Shown: in pieces, positions 1-10,767 of the stretch
Layout of the letters: every line of letters starts with the position of its first letter
How positions within the stretch are numbered: position 1 is the stretch's first letter
NCBI GenBank assembly: GCA_950295325.1
Contig: OX485807.1
Location: forward strand, 3,290,501 to 3,354,500
Source of the DNA: Polytrichum commune
Lineage: Eukaryota; Streptophyta; Polytrichopsida; Polytrichales; Polytrichaceae
Reading direction: 5' to 3'
DNA: 64,000 bases
Notes under the pieces: model-generated
Told to the model about the DNA's origin: nothing
Database searches by the model: none
Seen by the model: the letters and a program-made list of their open reading frames with translations, nothing else
Program-made: the position numbers and the translations under genes

Positions 1-2
1 AC

Positions 3-1331
3 ATACTACGTGCAGAAATGATGGCTATACATAAAACACTAAGAATCATCAATACACAATTCCCTAACGAACCCGCATTTATATTCACAGATAGTCTAAA
101 CGTACTATACCTACTCAATACACAAATCAAACACCCCACTCTCCATAATAGTCACCCAGACCAAACCACACTCAACTCCATGGTAAAAATCCTCCAAGAC
201 CGTACACAACCTATCACACTATATAAAGTCAGGGCACACGTCAATATTGACGGTAATGAAAAAGCTGATAAACTAGCAAAAGACGGGTTAGAATTAGAAC
301 ACAGAATCGCCATACACCCATACGAACATGCCCATGCCACCCCATACTATTATCAAAAGGACGTCTGGGCCTCAATGGAAGAAGTCCCAGACAAAGGTCC
401 AGTAAGATTCTTAGAAAAACAAATTAAAAAATATGACATGGAAACTAATATAGCAGTCATGGCCACACAAACCCCCAACACGTGTAAATGGACAGAAAAT
501 ATAGACATTGACAAAGAACTATCCAACGAATTATGGACAAATCCCTTAATCACAGACAAACAAAAATCATGCCTTATTAAATTCCGCACAGGAACATACA
601 TGGGTAATGCTAGAAAACAAATGTTTTTCGGTCACCAGAGGTACCCCTCCATCACGTGTCCCATATGCAACTCAAACGATCCAGACACTTGGCTACATGT
701 ACTACTGAAATGTAACCAACAAAATATACACTCACTACGAATTAAAAGGCATAACAAAGTAGTTGGAGAAATTAGGAAGCTCCTAATCTCGTCCGAAAAA
801 TCCCGATGTTTTACCCTCATGAATGTCGGTACCTTCAATAATAATCCCCAAGAAAATGTTGTCCCCAATTGGCTACTCCCTTGCGAATGTAACACACAAA
901 GATGTCATTGCAATGCAAGGTTCAGACCTGACATACTTTGCATCAAAGGAATACCATATCAAAATGACCCTCCCATCGACGTTAACCCTAACCTCACCAT
1001 ACAATTTATTGAATTCACATATTGTAACGACAGATTTTCCCCAGAAACTATAGAAGCAAAAAACAACAAATACAAACCACTGATTGACAATATCGCTTCC
1101 AGAGGATGGAAAATTGAACCACTTATTGTACTCACAGCTGGGGCCCGAGCTACGGCCCACATCCCATCTATGAAAATACTAGAAGAAAATCTCAAAATAC
1201 CCATGGTTACCATCAAAAATACCTTTAAAAACATTAATACCATTGCAATACAATATGTCATGTCCATCCTCCTACATAAGAGGAGACTTGAAAACCACCA
1301 ACCACTCCCCCAAAACTTAGACCCCCCATAA
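3..1331 (+). CDS. LINE polyprotein, C-terminal part (RNase H, CCHC knuckle, putative endonuclease)
   Basis: The frame is open at the left window edge, so the reverse transcriptase must lie outside. Counting from the ATG at 18, residues 1-90 look like RNase H: an AE pair just before the ATG, FTDS with D25, then H74 and GNEKAD with D84. A zinc knuckle follows (C214, C217, H227, C232). A Cys-rich stretch CxC...CxC (C289-C298) leads into RPD (303-305), then IEFTY (E332) and a Lys-rich KNNKYKP stretch. That order resembles the restriction-like endonuclease of R2/Dualen-type LINEs, but the E-x-T in place of E-x-K means this is inference. The frame ends at a TAA and has no internal stops, so the copy is young or recently active. 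Two decayed relatives lie at 1912-2370 and 3377-3487. Confidence 0.85.
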   Translation: MLRAEMMAIHKTLRIINTQFPNEPAFIFTDSLNVLYLLNTQIKHPTLHNSHPDQTTLNSMVKILQDRTQPITLYKVRAHVNIDGNEKADKLAKDGLELEHRIAIHPYEHAHATPYYYQKDVWASMEEVPDKGPVRFLEKQIKKYDMETNIAVMATQTPNTCKWTENIDIDKELSNELWTNPLITDKQKSCLIKFRTGTYMGNARKQMFFGHQRYPSITCPICNSNDPDTWLHVLLKCNQQNIHSLRIKRHNKVVGEIRKLLISSEKSRCFTLMNVGTFNNNPQENVVPNWLLPCECNTQRCHCNARFRPDILCIKGIPYQNDPPIDVNPNLTIQFIEFTYCNDRFSPETIEAKNNKYKPLIDNIASRGWKIEPLIVLTAGARATAHIPSMKILEENLKIPMVTIKNTFKNINTIAIQYVMSILLHKRRLENHQPLPQNLDPP

Positions 1332-1439
1332 AACCCAAAAACTTATATTATATCTAGTATCTACGTACAGCTCAGAATGAGGAATGGTGTCGGCTGGTTG
1401 GTACAAATTTCCTGCCTTTTACTCACTAGCAGCACCTAG

Positions 1440-1550
1440 TCATGTGTTACATTTTAGACGATCATACGGACTCGACTGGAATCGAACCCGGAACGTCTTA
1501 ACTCAAACATCCTCCCACAACCAACCGAGGAATCATGACTTGGCGTTCAC
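1440..1550 (-). repeat. Possible tRNA-derived SINE head, reversed within the LINE 3' UTR
   Basis: Read on the minus strand, this stretch has a perfect pol III B box, GGTTCGATTCC (about 1489-1499). An A-box-like GGTTGGTTGTGGG lies roughly 35 bases before it. The A box is weak and neither target duplications nor a clear tail were found. Confidence 0.35.
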
Positions 1551-1911
1551 TCTCATTACAAAAACATGAATTATACCTAAAAGGCATGCACCTCCGTGGA
1601 CCATTATCGGCCCTTGTTATTTGTTTCTTGGTTGTTGTTTCTCGGTTACTGTTTCTCGGTTACTGTTTCTTTGTTACTATAGTGTCCATCTTCGAAAGTG
1701 GAGAGTAGTTTTGTCCCAGCTTCCCCATGTCTTGTGGGCATCGGGTTGTTGGCATTACGAACGGACACTTTATTCACGCCGGCCCCTAAAAGGGACCGGA
1801 GTTTCTATCTATCTATCTGCCTCGTATTCCTATTGTGGTTATAATGGGTGGTAGTATTGTCCATCCTAGTTGGGATAGGAGTGGGTGTAGATTGGCATTC
1901 TTATCTAGTTT

Positions 1912-2370
1912 TTAGTGTGTAGCTTTGGCAAGGAATCTATCATTGGAATAAGTGAATTCAAATATTTGTGCTTTGAGGTATGGGATAGGAGTGAAAGGTG
2001 GTTTAGCTATAAGCAGGGCTCCTAAGAGTATATCTAGTTGAAATTGGATTGGGCATTTACATCTTGATGGGCAACATGTGCATGGGAGTAGCCACAAGGG
2101 GATGGTGTTGTCAAGTGTGTGGTCCTAAAGTTTTGCTTGCATTAATTAGGATAAACCATTGAGTTGTGGCGTGGGCAAGCAATGTGTTTCCATGTAATGT
2201 TTTATTGTGTCGGTTTGTCCTTAGGTTGTTTATGGGTTTATTTGTGCAACATGATAGTATAGGGAGGCGTGTGTCATTTTGGAGGGATGTGCCTACGTTA
2301 CATGTTGGGAATATGTTTTGTTTAAGGATGTGGTCAAGAGGAAATCCCCCTCTGTCACACAATGGCAATG
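1912..2370 (-). pseudogene. Decayed LINE fragment (CCHC/endonuclease region)
   Basis: On the minus strand two short frames match the LINE at the left edge. 2368-2111 carries NLRTNRHNK, like SLRIKRHNK there. 2097-1912 carries WLLPC, then a Cys-rich stretch and IFEFTYSNDRF, matching WLLPC and IEFTYCNDRF. RPD has become QLD, so an endonuclease residue is lost. A break between the frames shows it is dead. Confidence 0.8.
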
Positions 2371-3376
2371 ACTATCCCTACCACTGAAAAAGTGCCCATG
2401 CAAGATGTGACAAACCCACATGTTTGCGAAGACATTCCTTTGAGCATTGAAGAGGTTGTCCGTGATATACAACAAGATGGTTTGCAACATATTGAAGTGA
2501 AAACTACCCTTGTCACCAATAATTATGTCGTGGAACACGGAGATGTGGCCAATGCGCTTAGCACACATGTGGTGGGTGTTGCTAGCGGCGGGGGATACAT
2601 CTTTGGCCAATGAAGTTGCTTTTGGGGATGAGGTGACTAATCAAGGCCAAGGGGTGACTATGGGAATGATGACGGTCAAGGTACATGTTAGGTTATGGAG
2701 AGTGGCCAAACCTTGGATGTGGTGTTCGACCAAGGACCATCCTTCAGGGTGGAAAATAAATTGCGGCCACATTGTAGGTGTGGAGAATGACCAGTAACCA
2801 ACATCGACCGTGGATAATGAACAACAACCAACATTAGCTATGGAGAATGACCAAGGGCAACATGGAGTTGATGTCTCTTCATGGCTCGTTTCACGATGGA
2901 TTGTTGCTCATGTGGTCCTAACTAATGCAACCTTTGGTGGCACTGTCATCACAATTTTTCAAACTCCTCAACCTCTTCCTTTGGCCCAAAGACCCTCGTC
3001 AACACCTTAGTCACTACCACCACCCAAAACCCATGTAAGTCCTACATCCCAAGAAGTTTCATCACGACCCACATAAACCCTCTGCACCCCTCAAAACCTT
3101 TTTACATCATGTGCTCATCCCGGGTTGTTAGTTGCTTAGGATTTATGTTTTGTGCATCCTAATGTGTCTTAGGAAATAAGTCCCCCTACTGATGTTGTGT
3201 TGGTCCAAGTTTCCTCTCAATTCACACAAAATTACATGCACCATCCTTACTCAACTTTGGTCGTGAAGACATGTAGGCAAGTGTCCATGATGTTTTCTCT
3301 AAGCTCTTCATACACCCTGATCCATTTTCAATAAATTAGTCCCAACAAATGTTCGTGAGGGAGATCAAAACATGAG
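2371..3376. other. Gene-free stretch, unidentified
   Basis: Several short plus-strand frames run through 2362-3010 without a recognisable domain. A phrase around TATGGAGAATGACCA repeats near 2780-2850. Since LINE pieces lie on both sides this may be decayed 5' LINE sequence, but I cannot show that. Confidence 0.3.
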
Positions 3377-3487
3377 ATCAAAACACTTATGAAACAATTA
3401 CATCAAATTGCCATTAAGTACCTCACATACCTAACATTAAACAAAAGGAAGCTAGACCACAAACAAACCCCCGTAGACCCCCCCTAG
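3377..3487 (+). pseudogene. LINE C-terminus remnant
   Basis: The 36 codons before a TAG match the last part of the LINE at the left edge: QIAIKYLTYLTLNKRKLDHK followed by a QTPVDPP end, against AIQYVMSILLHKRRLENH and a Pro-rich PQNLDPP end. No further upstream match was found in frame, so only the C-terminal tip survives. Confidence 0.75.
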
Positions 3488-4050
3488 ATGTTAGATATCA
3501 TGCTTACTTGGAAACTAAAGGAGCCCACCTTCCAAGAGGGAGGAAATACCCTTACGGTGATGTTTGGTCAAACATGAACACAATATAGAGGAACGGGCTC
3601 CTATTCACGTCGGTGTATAAACTAAACCATGACGTTACTATTATTTTATTCATGAGGGAGATGAGCATTCCTTGCGCTAAAAGACTAATGTGTTGTGTTC
3701 GTCCAAGCTCCCCTTTAGCATGTTCCAAGATCAACAAACTTTTGAGGGCCCAAATGGATTGGCTTGGGCTCATAACAATGGTCCTTAATTTGGTCAGATC
3801 TAATCATCTTTAGTGTTGAATGGACCTACATCTAGGTTCTTTAAGACCTCGGAAATTTACAATCAGTACTCCACATTTCTTTATTATTTTGAAAATATCA
3901 CTCAAATGTAACAATACTGAGCACCCACTATTTGTTTCTTGGGACCTCGGAATTGTTATATTCCAAGGACCCGTTGAACAAACAATAGGTGTTGAGTAAT
4001 GTCATGAATTGAGTAGTATAGGAGGTTACTTCAATCGGAGAGTATTCTAA

Positions 4051-4549
4051 GGGCCACATCACACACGAGCCAAGAGCCGTGACCATGAAATTGTGAAGCC
4101 CAAAAGAAAGTGTCCCAAGGCCGTCCCAAGACACTTCTAAAATCACATAATGCGATCACGGACCCTCAAGTGTAGTGTGAACTCATATGTGACCGGACCC
4201 TCGACCAAATGCTATTTCAATTAATCTCTATTCATGTGGGTACCCACACATGATAAAATAGAATAAAATAATGGTTGTGAGCGTTGGAAGTGCCATGGTC
4301 TCCTGGGTTCGTGTTAGGCCTACCTCCAAAAAGTGGCTTTTGAAAATAGTCCAAGTGACCATGAAACATGATCCGTTTGATGCCATGTAGGAGTCCACGT
4401 AGACTTTACATCCATCTTGCATTCACATACTCTGTTGGTCCCTCCAGCGTAGTGTGAAGCAAACTTGGACCGGCCCCGCCTTTTCCACCAATGAGAGTGC
4501 TGGAAGTGTAATTGGTCACAGGCTCTCAGTCTCGTGTGGGAAGTGGCCC
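4051..4549. mobile_element. MITE, family 2 (GGGCCACTTCACACACGAG ends)
   Basis: The element begins GGGCCACATCACACACGAGC and its reverse complement begins GGGCCACTTCCCACACGAG. It is flanked on both sides by TAA (4048-4050 and 4550-4552), the target duplication of PIF/Harbinger elements. It is about 500 bp with no coding capacity. Other copies lie at about 5376, 10179 and 21192. Confidence 0.8.
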
Positions 4550-4831
4550 TAAAATCAAGCCTAAATGGCGTCTATTCTCTTATCACTCCTGAAAACAAGC
4601 CAGTACCAAAGGTGAACTTATCATCAACAAAATCTGAAACCCTACCAACATTGGTCGTTCAATCTCAACAAGTGTCCTACTGTATAAAGACTAAGTTAGA
4701 TAGAGGATGAGAGTAGTTGACGGGATTTATTTGGAGGAGTGCGTCGAGTTAGTGGCCAACAACAGCCAATGAGACAACAACTATATCTGAATGATTGTCG
4801 ATATTTTTTGAATTAACGAGGACCACACACA

Positions 4832-4848
4832 CACACACATAGTTTTTG
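4832..4848. repeat. AC microsatellite
   Basis: A short run of AC dinucleotides. Confidence 0.8.
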
Positions 4849-5224
4849 TTTATTCTAAAATTATCCAACAAAACACCGTCTGGGATGGGAGGTTCTTTGG
4901 AGTTAGACTATTCTTTAAAAGAACCTAGAAACACCGCACTGCAGCATTGCAGTGGCTTGTGTGTTTTGATTCTAGCATTTTCCCAAAACACAGCTTCGTG
5001 AAGCTTATCAACACAATTAAATACGTGGCCGACACTGGTCATTAGCACTGTTCAGAGTTAAGGTGAGCTGGAGGGAATGAGAGTTTTAATAAATGAGGGG
5101 ATTAATTTGGAGGAGAAGGGCATCTCACAGCAGAGTCAGTGGCGGTCGGCAGGAAAGTATATCCAGCGAGTGCTTATCCAACTTGCACTGGACTCGGGGT
5201 AGTAACCAATGTTGGACCAGCTTA

Positions 5225-5344
5225 GGGTTACTTTCCATGTAGGTCGCTCGCCCACCAGATTCTAGTGAAATGTAGATTTTATCTGACGGAATTTACATTT
5301 TCAGTATAATCTGGTGGGTAAGCAGTTTACATGGAAACTAACCC
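5225..5344. mobile_element. Short foldback MITE, family 1
   Basis: This is a 120-bp near-complete palindrome: each arm of about 55 bases begins GGGTTA(C/G)TTTCCATGTA and continues through CCCACCAGATT. It is flanked by TTA on both sides (5222-5224 and 5345-5347). It shares its ends with the 380-bp elements at 20,560, 35,301 and 52,423, so it looks like a minimal deletion derivative. Confidence 0.8.
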
Positions 5345-5375
5345 TTAGTCCCCCGGATCCCATGGGACCTAAAGG

Positions 5376-5515
5376 GTTAAGCGTCACTTCACACACGAGA
5401 TTGAAGGCACGTAACCATTGCATCCTAAGATCTTTCATTGGTTGAAAAGGTTGAGACTGTTCAAGTTCACATCACACTAGAAGGTGAAGGCCAATGGGCC
5501 CATAGAAATGACACC
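5376..5515. mobile_element. MITE family 2, left-end fragment
   Basis: The phrases CACTTCACACACGAGATTGAA and CACTAGAAGGTGAAGGCC match the left parts of the family 2 copies at 10,179 and 21,192. No right end was found, so it is truncated. Confidence 0.6.
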
Positions 5516-6956
5516 TTGAGTTTCATGATATCACCCTCTTTAATGGTACTCCTTCTTTAAAATGTTAATCTCAAAACTTCAAGGAACGGATGTTGTTAAT
5601 TTAAATCTCACTCGTTGTTGTCATATTTCCTTCTCATGTATCACGGGTTTAGCCATGTTTGTTGCCATACCCTCCGGAGGAAGCACTGGTAGGATTGCCT
5701 TGGCCCATTTATCTTTATTGAATGTTGCTCTTTTATGTCGACAAACATGTTCAAACATTGGGGGAATTAGAGTTTAGGGTTCATGGGCATTTAGGAAGCA
5801 AAGAGCAAAGGCTTTCAAAAGGCTTAAAGAACCAAAGTTGAGCTTATGTGCAAAGAACATCACTGAAGGTCACTACATGTTGTGAAAGAAAATTACCTTA
5901 AGAGATCACAACGCGTGTAGGTTAGGAGCTTTGGCATGTTGGAGACGCAAGATGTGTTTCATACTTCATTTCAATGTTGCTTCTCCTCCTTGCCTACATA
6001 ATCACAAGCTTGAATTGTTTTAGTTTCATGAACCAAGAGGTCAATGGAAACTCCACTCAAGTGAGTTGTTGAGAGTGGACATGCTACGGGTAAAAGAAGT
6101 GGGTTGGTGAGCACCCAACTTTTGGTTTGGAGGCCACCGGTTGTCAAATCTCTATGAAAGTCGAAGTAAGCATTGCCCTTTGTCTTTGTCTTTGTCTTGG
6201 TGTATATTGCATTTGAGGTTTGATTGTATTTCGTTTTTGGATAAGGTGAGTGCACTTGTTTTGGTGCAATTTGGAGTTCAGATGCCTCGAATTGTGCATA
6301 TAATGCCATGAAGTTTTTATGGATCCTTTGATTTTGGGATTGTCAAAGAGGTAATGCCTTTGAATTGTAGAGATTGTAGTGATGTGCCTTCAAGTGACCA
6401 TAGGGGTTTACAGTAGCATCCAATCCACATGTTTGATATTCATTTTATATTTGTTGATATTTTGTTGATGAATGGGTAAGCAAGATCAAATGCGTTACTC
6501 AACTCGAAGTCTTGGGATGTGAATTGCATGGCACGAACTTTGTCTTCATGCTCTTGAATTCACATAAACCTCTACCCACTTTTGTGGATGAAATGGTTCC
6601 TCAAACTTGCGTGTGGCAACTAAATTGATAACCCAAAGCCTTGAAGAATTTGGGATAATGAATGTGCAACAAAAGACTTGTGGTTGTTGTTCCCACCCCA
6701 AGCAACTAATTATGTACCAAAATCCATTGCCTTTGCAATCCAACCCATACCAGTGATTCTAATTGTGACATGAAATTAAAGGGCTCACGGGGAAGTCACC
6801 CATTGTTCCTCCCTAGTTCTCGTGCAACATTGTTAAGAAAATTATCTTCCATGATTGATGGTGACCATTTTTTCTGTACATGCTATATATGTACAAATAT
6901 TTTTTGTACTTGTACTTGTTCTCGCCATTTTGCACACATTATTATGAAATTTTGAA
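5516..6956. other. Gene-free stretch
   Basis: Only short frames without recognisable domains are present. I see no repeat boundary here. Confidence 0.4.
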
Positions 6957-7770
6957 CACACATATCCTAGAAAGTTTGAGCTTGCGTATGTGTGCAACTT
7001 TGGGAGATCATCCGTGTCCCATATAAGAAATCAATTTTAGCATTGCAATGTTGCAATGTGTTATTCCATAATGTCACACACTACACTAATTCTCTCTTAT
7101 CACACATCTATGCTAACACTACATAATTCTTTCATATTATGTGAACTTTGTTTGCCATAGTCATGATATTATGGAGGTTAGAGTGTACACATGACCTTGT
7201 CATCAGGCACTTGCTTCTAACACATTAAAATTTTACAATGCTGCGCAAAAACGAAATCATGGCAATGTCCAAGGATGAACACAATGGAATTAGACCACCC
7301 CAAGAAGGATGAGACACCCAAGCATGATCACTTAGGCCAACACAAGCATCGAAATATGTCATAAAGTCCTATATTGTTCTTCCTCTTTAGTATGACACAT
7401 TTAGGAAACACAAAAGAAATCTTATTATCAAGGATTGTTTGATGAGTGTGGGATTCTTCAACTACATAATGAATCAAATCTTTATATGAGCTCCAATTTT
7501 TTGAGGAAAGTTGCTACGGCCTTGATTTGGATCTGCAAACCATCTCGAATTACACTCTAGGTTGAGCCCTAATATCACACACGTGATATTAAGGAGCTAT
7601 CTACTCTTAACATGGATACATGATAATAGAGAATTAGTGTAGCATGTGACATTATGGAACAAACACAAGTGTAACATGGCAATGTTGAAATTGATGATTC
7701 CATACATGGGACATGGACAATCTCCCAAAGTTTCACACATACACGAAGCTCAAACTGTCTAGGATGTGGG
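6957..7770. mobile_element. Long inverted-repeat (foldback) element
   Basis: The left arm (about 6957-7110) and the reverse complement of the right arm (about 7600-7770) align: both read from ATCCTAG through GTTTGAGCTT, AACTTTGGGAGAT, CCATAATGTCAC and ACACTAATTCTCT. The arms are diverged (I estimate 80-85 percent identity by eye). The centre carries no recognisable gene. Pieces near 7100-7200 resemble the MITE family at 51,918 and 57,965. No clean target duplication was found. Confidence 0.7.
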
Positions 7771-8740
7771 GAAGGCAAATCATGGAGGTCAAAACTTGGT
7801 GAATCACTCGCTGCAACTTGAATTCCTCGAACCACTTAGATTTATTTATGGTATAAACTTGGTTTTCTCTCACCGCGACTCACCTCTACCTCTGCTCTCC
7901 TTAAACCCATGTACTTCTGCAAGTATCGATCCTGCTGCAAAACTAGCTTCAGAATTCTAGTGGAAAGCGAATTGTGGAGGTCAAAACTTGGTGGCTCGAT
8001 AATTCCTCGAATCGAATCAGTGGCTGCAACTTGAATTCCTCAAACCACTTAGATTTCTTTATGTATAAACTCGGTTTCTCTCACCGTGACTAACCTCTAC
8101 CTCTGCTCTTGCTAAACCCATGCACTCCTGCAAGTACTGAGCCTGCTGCAAGTTAGCCTCATGAGTTGATTCTAGGGGTTAGCGAATTATGGAGGTCAAA
8201 AACTTGGCGAACTAATAAGTGTCCAAATCAAATCACTGGCTGCAACTTGAATTCCTCAACCTACTTAGATTTCTTTATGGTAACCCAAAAGATTTATGTG
8301 TTCCTACTTTTGCTTCCCTTGAACCTCAACGCCCCTGCAAGTGCCTAACCTGCTGCAAATGAGCCTCAGAATTCTAGGGAAACTGAACTGTCAAGGTCAT
8401 TGAAACTCGGTGAATCAGTTTGATAATTCCTGAACTCAAATAACTGGTTGCAACTTCAAATTCCTCAATCAACTTAGATTTTGCTCATTTTCCACTGAGT
8501 TACCCAAAAGCTTCGTGCAATTCTACTACCTCTGCTCTTCTTAAACCCCTGCACTCCTGCAGCACCGAGCCTCCTGCAAATTCGCCTTCAAAGCCTAACA
8601 GCGAAAACATAACTGATTGAGCTCCCAACTACGTGCGGTAAAGTAATTCCAGACACTCCAATTACTTAGATTCCTCAGAGGTAACTCGTTTACCTCTCAC
8701 CAACCCAAAATCTTTGTGCATCAATCATCACCCATGATAT
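7766..8740. repeat. Tandem repeat of about 205 bp, roughly 4.5 copies
   Basis: The phrase GAATTRTGGAGGTCAAAACTTGG recurs near 7771, 7969 and 8179, with decayed versions near 8383 and 8600. Each unit goes on through CTGCAACTTGAATTCCTC, CACTTAGATT, CTACCTCTGCTC and CACTCCTGCAAGT. The last copies are the most diverged. Confidence 0.8.
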
Positions 8741-8860
8741 GTGGGAGGAAAATGTGACGACAAGGAGGGAGATTTAAACCGAGAACATCCAAACCCTAGG
8801 GTTTTAGGATATAAGAGAAGGAGTGGCATCAAAGAGAGTGACAATACAGAGGTCACAATA
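8735..8860. mobile_element. MITE family 4 fragment
   Basis: GAGGGAGATTTAAA, ACATCC, CCCTAGGGTTTTAGGATATAA and a following AGAGA stretch match, in order, the elements at 58,180-58,320 and (reversed) 51,930-52,020. Confidence 0.6.
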
Positions 8861-9264
8861 TAATCGTGTGTTTCGTATCTTAGGAGAAGTGGGGTAAGGC
8901 AACAACATCTTAAACCAATAAGTTAAGGTATTTGGCATACATGTGGTAGTTGTATGAACCCGAAAATTCTATGCATGTGTAGAACAAAAGGAACCAAGTG
9001 TACTACAAGTTCCTCCCCCCCCCCCAATTTTGTGAAATAAATGCAAATTTTTGGAAGTGAAAATTATGTTCTCGCACAAAACCATTAGAGGGGGGGGGGG
9101 GGAAGGGGGCATGATGTTCACATGGTGTACATTCTCATGCAAGATTCAAGATTTGGGTGATCCAACCCATACACTCGTTCCTTGTTGGACGCCTAAACCC
9201 TTGCCTCCAAGAAACGATTATACGGGTTAGTTCGCCCCAGCCAAGATTCAAGGTGTTGGTGTTG

Positions 9265-9638
9265 AGCACCACGGGCCTTGGCTTGGTGGTTAGGGCTCAT
9301 GGCCCCCAAATGAGGAGGTTGTGGGTTCTATTCCCCATGCCGGCGTGGTGCTCACCACCTTGGTCCACCCAACTATGATGGGGGGTCCTTGGACCTTGTT
9401 GTATGGGTACCTCAAAGCCCTTTGGGGGGATACCATGTCCGGTATCTTCAAGGCACTAGTGGCTAGTTAGGAACTAATATAGTGTGTCACTATAGTGCCC
9501 ATCCTCGAAAGGGGAGAGTAGTATTGCCCCAATGTCCCCTTGTCCGGTGGGCATCGGGTCATTGACATTACGAACGGACACTTTATTCACGCCGGCCCCT
9601 TGCAAAAAGGGACCGGAGTTTTTATCTATCTATCTATC
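9265..9638 (+). mobile_element. tRNA-derived SINE with LINE-type 3' tail
   Basis: The 374-bp element is bounded by an 11-base target duplication, TGTTGGTGTTG, at 9254-9264 and 9639-9649. The head has pol III promoter boxes: A box TGGCTTGGTGG (9279-9289) and B box GGTTCTATTCC (9324-9334), 34 bases apart. The last 150 bases match the LINE 3' end at 1676-1818, including a stem-loop at 9592-9616 (CCGG ends, one mismatch) and a terminal (TATC)n. Such a shared tail is how SINEs are known to recruit a partner LINE's reverse transcriptase. The exact target duplication suggests a fairly recent insertion. Confidence 0.9.
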
Positions 9639-9649
9639 TGTTGGTGTTG

Positions 9650-10178
9650 GGTGGAGTTGTTGGATTTAGCACCCTCTATGAATTAGTTGGGGGAAAACAA
9701 GCATTGAAGACCCATCTACCTTAGGAGCCCAGTCGTTCCAAATGTGGAAGTTAGAAAGGGAAAAGCCCAGCAGCAGCAGCACCGAAGCAGGAGGAGGGAG
9801 GCTGGCCGTGCTCCATCACTGGACGGCCCAGATGCAATCCCCCAGCAACACAGCAGATGATGAAGAGAAGGCAGGATTCGCTCCCACCTGATGCTGCCAA
9901 ATATACTGAGACAACAAAACAGCCCAATATAACAACTTAATGCCCATGAGAACTCCATCCATATTGTTGCAAATTAACTCATTAATCCCCCCTTCCATGG
10001 TGACACTAGCTAGCGTAGCGTAGAGCTAAGTTAGTAGGCCGGGATGCTTTATAACTTTAGCCAAGGCTCTGGGTGGCAGCCACGGCAGACAGCTGCTCAC
10101 AACCCTTAATACCTGGAAAGCCAAAAGGTGTGGTTTGACTTGTATCTGGCCACACGCTCCAGCACCCCAACGAGCTGA
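9650..10178. other. Gene-free stretch
   Basis: Holds a CAG-rich patch near 9768-9780 and short frames only. No gene recognised. Confidence 0.4.
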
Positions 10179-10767
10179 GGGCCGCTTCACACACAATCGA
10201 AGACTGAAGGCCCGTCACCATGCCAATCTCAGAGCTCTCATTGGTCCAAAGGGCGGAGACCGTCCAAGTTCACTTCCCACGCGAAGGTGAAGGCCTAAAG
10301 GCCCAAAGAAGACCTCATGGATGAAAAGTCTACATGGAGTCCTACATGGCGCACTATAAATAAGGTTTCTTGGTCTTCCGGAATTTGTGTCAGGCTCATC
10401 TCTTGGTGACCATTCCAGGAGACCATGAATTTATTTTTAATATTTTTTTTCCCAACAAGACAAATTTTAGGAAAAATTACATGGAAATTTTTCTTAACAG
10501 ATTTCAGGACAGACAAACACCACTGAGCAACTCTCTTAAATTGATAGAGTTTGAGACATATATTATTAAACCAAGTCCTCCCCTCCTTTTCTGCCAACAA
10601 AATATGCAATGGTCCCGCAACATGGTCCATTCTCACTTCACACTATGCTTGAGGGTCCGTGACTACACAAATTGGCTTTCCCAACACCCATGGTACAACC
10701 TTTGGATGAGAGTCAAGGGTCCTCACATTACAAGGTCATGGCTCTTGGCTCATGTGTGAAGTGGCCC
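10179..10767. mobile_element. MITE family 2, full-length copy
   Basis: Left end GGGCCGCTTCACACACAATC; the right end read in reverse begins GGGCCACTTCACACATGAGC. The flanks are TGA (10176-10178) and TAA (10768-10770), an imperfect PIF-type duplication. Internal phrases such as GAAGGTGAAGGC, GGAGTCCTACATGGC and CTTTGGATGAGAG are shared with the copy at 21,192. Confidence 0.75.

Larger units (their letters stand above)
1..1818 (+). mobile_element. LINE, 3' half with 3' UTR and TATC tail
   Basis: This covers the LINE frame plus a 3' UTR that ends in about three TATC units. The last 140 bases (1676-1818) match the 3' end of the SINE at 9265-9638, including a GC-rich stem-loop at 1779-1799 with CCGG ends. 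The 5' end lies outside the window. The segment 1340-1675 is not shared with the SINE and may hold a separate insertion, so the claim that the tail belongs to this LINE is inference from collinearity. Confidence 0.7.
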
